A stretch of 64,000 nucleotides of DNA, from assembly GCF_000024785.1 (NCBI RefSeq), contig NC_013441.1, forward strand, positions 3,162,001 to 3,226,000. The letters run 5' to 3'. The position numbers were made by a program, and so were the translations under genes. Positions 60,087 to 64,000 of this stretch are shown here, piece by piece (the stretch's first letter is position 1; each line of letters begins with the position of its first letter). The notes below the pieces were generated by a model, which made no database searches, had not been told where the DNA came from, and saw nothing but the letters and a program-made list of their open reading frames with translations. The stretch is from Gordonia bronchialis DSM 43247 (GTDB lineage: Bacteria; Actinomycetota; Actinomycetes; Mycobacteriales; Mycobacteriaceae).

Positions 60087-60875
60087 TTACTGAGAGAGTA
60101 GCGGCCGCTCTCCCAGGATCGCGGTACCGACACGCACGCATGTCGAGCCATGTGCCACGGCGATTTCCAGGTCCCCCGACATTCCGGCGGAGAGCTCGGT
60201 CGCGTCGGGATGTGACCGGGTGAAGTCCGCGTGGATGCGAGCGAGCTCGGCCATCCAGTGCGCACGCTCACCGGCGAGCGGCGCGATCGCCATCAGCCCA
60301 CGCAGAGACAGCGCCGGCGACCCGGCCACGGCGTCGGCGACATCGGCAAGGTCGGCTTCGAGGAGCCCGCCGCGGTGCGGATCCCCGTCCAGGCTCACCT
60401 GCAGCAGCACTCCGAGCGGATCGTCGCGGTCGCCGGCGTCGAGCGCGGCCTGCGCGGCGTCGGCGAGCCGCTCGGCGAGCTTGCGGCGGTCGACGGAGTG
60501 CACGGCGCGGGCCCAGCGAGCCACACCACCGGCCTTCTTGGTCTGCACCGTGCCGATCATGTCGAAGGTGGGCGGCGGGGTGATCTCGCCACCCGCGCGG
60601 ACCTCGGCGATCTTGCGGCCGGCCTCCGGCTCCCGCGATTCGCCGAAGGTGCGTACCCCGAGCCCGATCAGTCGACGCACGTCGTCCGCCGGGAAGAACT
60701 TCGTCACCACCAGCAGTTCGACCGCACCGGCCGGCCGGTGGGCAGCGGCAACCGCGGCGTCGAGGCGCTCCCGCACCGCACGCAGGCGAGCCGCCAGTTC
60801 CGTGGTCCGCGCATCCCGCGATGCGGAGAAATCCGAGCCGGTGCCGTCCGTGCCGGGATCATTCATGCCCGTCAC
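60087..60875 (-). CDS. yggS: YggS-family PLP-binding protein
   Basis: A 262-aa alanine-racemase-fold protein with no catalytic domain beyond the PLP barrel. The PLP lysine should be in LLVVTKFFPADDVRRL. The GVRTFGESREPEAGRK, FDMIGTVQTKKAGG and GLMAIAP blocks are typical, as is the phosphate-binding AGMSGDLEIAVAHGST end. YggS/PLPBP proteins buffer pyridoxal phosphate and amino acid pools. The GTG at 60875 overlaps the pgeF stop as GTGA, so the two are coupled; an internal ATG at 60866 is the alternative start. Confidence 0.94.
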   Translation of the reverse strand: MTGMNDPGTDGTGSDFSASRDARTTELAARLRAVRERLDAAVAAAHRPAGAVELLVVTKFFPADDVRRLIGLGVRTFGESREPEAGRKIAEVRAGGEITPPPTFDMIGTVQTKKAGGVARWARAVHSVDRRKLAERLADAAQAALDAGDRDDPLGVLLQVSLDGDPHRGGLLEADLADVADAVAGSPALSLRGLMAIAPLAGERAHWMAELARIHADFTRSHPDATELSAGMSGDLEIAVAHGSTCVRVGTAILGERPLLSQ

Positions 60876-61630
60876 CCCGCCGAATCGGACTCGACGCCCC
60901 TGGTTCCGCCCGATTCTCCGGTGGCGTCGGCATCCATCCAGATCACCGAGGCAAGACGGCCGGTCGGCGCGCCGCGGCGATGACTGTACAGTCCGGTGTC
61001 GGAGATGGTGCAGCGCGGGTCGACGGCGACCGCGGCGACTCCCGCGTCGAGCAGCTGACGACGCAACCCGGCACGCAGATCCAGCCCGGGAGTCCCCTGC
61101 ACGGTGCGGCAGGCGCTTCCGGGCAGGTGCTTTTCAACGTCACGCTGCATCTCGGCGGGCACCTCGTAGCGTTCACCGCTTGCGGCCGGCCCGAGAAAGG
61201 CACCGATCCGATCGATCCGGGCACCGAGTTCGACCATCACCCGCAACGTCTCGCCGACGATCCCGATCCGGGCCCCGACCCGCCCCGCGTGGACCCCGGC
61301 GATCACCCCGGCCTCGTCGTCGCTCAGCAGCACCGGCACACAGTCGGCCGACAGTACGGCGAGCGCGAGCCCCGGGGTCGAGGTCACCAGGGCGTCGGTG
61401 GCCGGCACCGCAGCGGACACCGGCTCGTCGACGACCGTGACGTTGCGACTGTGGATCTGTTCCATCCACACCACCGAGCCGGGTGCGACGCCGATCTGCT
61501 CGGCAAGCCGAATCCGGTTGGCCGCGACGGCTTTCGGGTCGTCGCCGACGTGATCGCCCAGGTTGAACGAGTCGTACGGCGCGGCCGAGACGCCGCCGGA
61601 CCGGGTGGTGATCACACGACGCACCCGCAT
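60872..61630 (-). CDS. pgeF: Peptidoglycan editing factor PgeF (YfiH/laccase-domain family)
   Basis: A 252-aa enzyme of the multicopper-oxidase-like YfiH family, now associated with removing misincorporated residues from peptidoglycan precursors. The metal and active-site segments are MEQIHSRNV, LSADCVPVLL and GVHAGRVG, holding the conserved His-Cys-His triad. The FLGPAASGERYEVP loop and the final HRRGAPTGRLASVIWM are also typical. The ATG at 61630 is 8 bp after ftsZ. It overlaps yggS by 4 bp. Location between ftsZ and yggS agrees with a role in wall growth. Confidence 0.93.
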   Translation of the reverse strand: MRVRRVITTRSGGVSAAPYDSFNLGDHVGDDPKAVAANRIRLAEQIGVAPGSVVWMEQIHSRNVTVVDEPVSAAVPATDALVTSTPGLALAVLSADCVPVLLSDDEAGVIAGVHAGRVGARIGIVGETLRVMVELGARIDRIGAFLGPAASGERYEVPAEMQRDVEKHLPGSACRTVQGTPGLDLRAGLRRQLLDAGVAAVAVDPRCTISDTGLYSHRRGAPTGRLASVIWMDADATGESGGTRGVESDSAG

Positions 61631-61638
61631 CGCGTGGC

Positions 61639-62808
61639 TCAGCGCTTCATGAAGGACGGTACGTCGACGTCGTCGTCGTCGAGCCGAACGGTGTTGCGCC
61701 GCGGCGGTTCCGGCTGCTGTTCGGCAAAGGGGTCACCCTTGCTGGCGGGCATCTCACTGAACAGCGGATCGTTCTTGCGCGGCGGCGTGACGGCACCGGC
61801 CTGTCCCTGACCGACCGCGGTGTGACCGGTCGCGGCGGGAGTGTCGGTGCGCTTGCGCGGTGCGCCACCGTCGAATCCGGCGGCGATCACCGTCACGCGC
61901 ACCTCGTCGCCGAGGTTGTCGTCGATGACGGTACCGAAGATGATGTTCGCGTCCTCGTGGGCGGCTTCCTGGACCTGGGTGGCAGCGTTGTGGATCTCGA
62001 ACAGGCCGAGGTCACTGCCGCCGGCGATCGAGATGAGCACGCCGCGCGCACCCTCCATCGACGCCTCGAGCAGCGGCGAGTTGATCGCCGACTCGGCCGC
62101 CTTCTTCGCACGGTCCTCGCCGCGCGACGAACCGATCCCCATCAGCGCGCTGCCCGCGTCACTCATGACGCCCTTGACGTCGGCGAAGTCGACGTTGATC
62201 AGGCCGGGCGTGGTGATCAGGTCGGTGATGCCCTGCACGCCGTTGAGCAGTACCTCGTCGGCGCTGCGGAACGCGTCCATCAAGCTCACCTGGGCGTCGC
62301 CGAGCTGCAGCAGACGGTCGTTGGGGATCACGATCAGCGTGTCGCAGGACTCGCGCAGCGCGGTGATGCCCGCCTCGGCCTGGCCCCCGCGACGCTTGCC
62401 CTCGAAGGAGAACGGCCGGGTCACCACACCGACGGTGAGGGCGCCGAGCTTGCGCGCGATCGACGCGACCACCGGCGCGCCACCGGTGCCGGTGCCACCA
62501 CCCTCGCCCGCGGTGACGAAGACCATGTCGGCACCCTTGAGCAGTTCCTCGATCTCGTCGCGCGCGTCCTCGGCGGCTCGCCGTCCGACCTCCGGGTCGG
62601 CACCGGCGCCGAGACCACGGGTCGAGTCGCGACCGACGTCGAGCTTGACGTCGGCATCGCTCATCAACAGCGCCTGCGCGTCGGTGTTGATGGCGATGAA
62701 CTCGACCCCCTTGAGTCCTTGTTCGATCATCCGATTGACGGCGTTGACGCCGCCGCCGCCGATGCCGACGACCTTGATCACGGCCAGGTAGTTGTGCGGT
62801 GGCGTCAT
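61639..62808 (-). CDS. ftsZ: Cell division GTPase FtsZ
   Basis: FtsZ (389 aa) polymerises into the division ring. GTP-binding blocks are [15 protein letters not shown], the tubulin signature [12 protein letters not shown] and the T7-loop [11 protein letters not shown]. The C-terminal partner-binding peptide is [11 protein letters not shown], after a linker of about 60 residues. The ATG at 62808 gives the usual [12 protein letters not shown] start with AGGAAGG about 8 nt upstream, so the 15-residue longer frame is rejected. The 224-bp gap to ftsQ contains a TTGACA (62901-62896, minus strand) and a TAGGGT (62870-62865) as promoter elements. Confidence 0.97.
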   Translation of the reverse strand: MTPPHNYLAVIKVVGIGGGGVNAVNRMIEQGLKGVEFIAINTDAQALLMSDADVKLDVGRDSTRGLGAGADPEVGRRAAEDARDEIEELLKGADMVFVTAGEGGGTGTGGAPVVASIARKLGALTVGVVTRPFSFEGKRRGGQAEAGITALRESCDTLIVIPNDRLLQLGDAQVSLMDAFRSADEVLLNGVQGITDLITTPGLINVDFADVKGVMSDAGSALMGIGSSRGEDRAKKAAESAINSPLLEASMEGARGVLISIAGGSDLGLFEIHNAATQVQEAAHEDANIIFGTVIDDNLGDEVRVTVIAAGFDGGAPRKRTDTPAATGHTAVGQGQAGAVTPPRKNDPLFSEMPASKGDPFAEQQPEPPRRNTVRLDDDDVDVPSFMKR

Positions 62809-62864
62809 GCGCTCGCCTTCCTCATTCGTCTCAAAACTGACTAACTCGGTCATCCGGTGACGAA

Positions 62865-62901
62865 ACCCTAAACCTGAACCATAGATTTAGAGTTATGTCA
62901 A
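62865..62901 (-). promoter_or_regulatory. Candidate ftsZ promoter elements
   Basis: On the minus strand a consensus -35 TTGACA (62901-62896) and a TAnnnT -10-like TAGGGT (62870-62865) lie in the ftsQ-ftsZ gap, but they are too far apart (25 nt) to be one promoter. ftsZ probably has more than one start site here. The -10 belonging to TTGACA is not clear. Confidence 0.3.
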
Positions 62902-63032
62902 GTAGTTCCGTGTTGGACTGAACGCTAGGCATCCGACGGCCCGCGAGCCAGGTTCGGCGTCGGCGTGTCGTGAAGTTGATGCGAGAAATCGTGCCGGAGA
63001 ACGCGAAAGCGGACTCTTCGGCCCGCGTCGGA

Positions 63033-63731
63033 TCACTTCAGTGCCGGAAAGTCCGGACTCGAGACGTTGTAGGTCGACGCCTTCCGGGTCAGGATGTCCC
63101 CCAGCGTGCGTGCCTTGTCGGCACCGCGTTCGCTGTCCCCCCACACCACGGTGCGCTTGCCGGTGAGGGTGAGTTCGATGGCCACCGGGGAGGTCGCCGA
63201 GACCCGGATCACCTGTCGCAGCAACGACTCGGGTAGCCCGGAGACCACTTCGAGGGTCGCCTTGGTGGTGGGATCGGTCGGCCCGGGCGTCGGCGTGACG
63301 AGTTCGGGCAGCTTGAGCATCTCCGGCGGGACACCTTGGCGCCGATCGTAATTCAGGTACGCCACCCCGGTGCGATCGAGCACGTGCACCTTGGTGTCCT
63401 CGTTGATGATCACCACCGGCGTGCGCTCGGTGACCGTGATCAGCAACGAGGACGGATACGACCGTTGCACCCGAACCGATTCCACCGACGGGATGGCCGC
63501 CACCCGCTGCGCCACGGCACGGGTGTCGACCTGCAGGAGCGGTGTGCCCTCGGGCACCTCGGCGACCCACAGGATCTCGTCGGTCGGGACCGCCTTGTTG
63601 TCGCGGACCTCGGTGCTGCGCACCGACATCAACGGAGTGAGATAGGCGATCAGCACCAGACCGACGCCGATCAGGATCACCATCAGCGTGCCGAACAGCA
63701 GCCGCGACCGACGAGATCGCGCGCCGGTCAT
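63033..63731 (-). CDS. ftsQ: Cell division protein FtsQ
   Basis: FtsQ (232 aa) is a bitopic divisome protein that links early and late components. It has a short basic cytoplasmic start, one membrane helix (about residues 12-34), a POTRA domain (LMSVRSTEVRDNKAVPTDEIL onward, including GTPLLQVDTRAVAQRVAAIP) and an FtsQ-type beta domain with VLDRTGVAYLNYD and a final TYNVSSPDFPALK. The start at 63731 overlaps murC by 4 bp, so it continues the mur/fts operon. ftsZ follows after a promoter-bearing gap. Confidence 0.94.
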   Translation of the reverse strand: MTGARSRRSRLLFGTLMVILIGVGLVLIAYLTPLMSVRSTEVRDNKAVPTDEILWVAEVPEGTPLLQVDTRAVAQRVAAIPSVESVRVQRSYPSSLLITVTERTPVVIINEDTKVHVLDRTGVAYLNYDRRQGVPPEMLKLPELVTPTPGPTDPTTKATLEVVSGLPESLLRQVIRVSATSPVAIELTLTGKRTVVWGDSERGADKARTLGDILTRKASTYNVSSPDFPALK

Positions 63732-64000
63732 GACACGCGTCCCGGACGGTCGGACTCGTCGGCTCCCTCCGTGGCCCCGGCGTCGTCACGCGCCGCATTC
63801 CCGGGCAGGATGTCCTCGGGCATGACATTTTCGAGCGCGGCCAGGATCTCCGGGCCCTGCATGGTGATGTCACCGGCCCCCAGCGTCAGGACGATGTCCC
63901 CGGGCCGGGTGATCTGCGCCACCTGTGCGGCCAGCCGCGACAGGTCGGGGGCGAACTGCGCCGGAATGTGCATGCGGTCGGCGATGATCCGGCCACTCAC
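63728..64000 (-). CDS. murC: UDP-N-acetylmuramate-L-alanine ligase (C-terminal end)
   Basis: The last ~90 residues of MurC. The recognisable part is PGDIVLTLGAGDITMQGPEIL, the conserved end of the C-terminal Mur ligase domain. It is followed by an Asp/Ala/Gly-rich tail ending DRPGRVS. The gene enters from the right edge and its start is outside the window. It overlaps ftsQ by 4 bp. MurC adds L-alanine to UDP-MurNAc, the first step of the peptide stem. Confidence 0.88.
   Translation of the reverse strand: MSGRIIADRMHIPAQFAPDLSRLAAQVAQITRPGDIVLTLGAGDITMQGPEILAALENVMPEDILPGNAARDDAGATEGADESDRPGRVS

Overview
The window is about 64 kb of high-GC chromosome from a mycolic-acid actinobacterium (order Mycobacteriales; Gordonia or a close relative is my best guess, inferred from gene content only). 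The main pointers are a yrbE-mce operon, a Wag31/SepF/YggT/FtsZ cluster, BioQ plus the mycobacterial-type biotin synthase auxiliary protein BsaP, an NrtR-controlled nad pair, an ultrashort T-box in front of ileS and many leaderless promoters. From memory, the gene order resembles the Mycobacterium tuberculosis Rv1536-Rv1602 region (ileS, dinB, ansA, lspA, rluD, dnaE1, ilvA, tre genes, bio genes, nad genes, his genes). It has local insertions, above all a complete mce operon between treY and treZ.

Layout. 1-3277: hisD-hisC-hisB-hisH, minus strand, overlapping or abutting, with hisH running off the left edge. 3325-4640: a VapBC toxin-antitoxin pair with its own palindromic operator, then a one-TM protein of unknown function. 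4684-8666: nadA-nadC (no nadB), an XRE regulator facing an M24 methionine aminopeptidase across a 32-bp palindrome, and the NAD regulator NrtR. 8649-9191: a GNAT acetyltransferase. 9203-15302: bioA-bioF-bioD-bioB-bsaP-DUF2567, divergent from bioQ with two operators between. 15444-17660: a membrane acyltransferase with a C-terminal SGNH domain. 17759-22810: a leaderless 22-codon ORF coupled to treX, then treY. 22890-32640: yrbEA-yrbEB-mceABCDEF plus an Mce-associated protein on the minus strand. 32813-34690: treZ. 34725-37472: ilvA, a secreted beta-propeller protein and a small membrane protein. 37673-44443: dnaE1, a Ser/Thr kinase, rluD and lspA. 44468-47251: two lipoproteins and an asparaginase. 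47323-48206: a frameshifted lectin-like propeller gene. 48258-53095: dinB, a divergent Ddn-like oxidoreductase/TetR pair, and an ECF41 sigma factor behind an NADH-dehydrogenase-like flavoprotein. 53229-56465: ileS with its T-box leader. 56811-64000: a membrane protein, wag31, yggT, sepF, yggS, pgeF, ftsZ, ftsQ and the 3' end of murC.

How the parts work together. The his, nad and bio blocks are biosynthetic units, two of them with a linked regulator and a visible operator (NrtR/nadA, BioQ/bioA). TreX, TreY and TreZ convert alpha-glucan to trehalose. The mce operon encodes a lipid importer that sits physically inside the tre set. The right end is the conserved division and polar-growth cluster. 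LspA lies 24 bp from a divergent lipoprotein gene, and several other lipoproteins occur in the window.

Recurring signal. Many genes have a TAnnnT -10 hexamer exactly 7 nt before the start codon, so they are probably transcribed without a leader (vapB, the XRE gene, nrtR, bioQ, the treX upstream ORF, treZ, the 44468 lipoprotein, dinB). No tRNA, rRNA, CRISPR, prophage or insertion sequence was seen.
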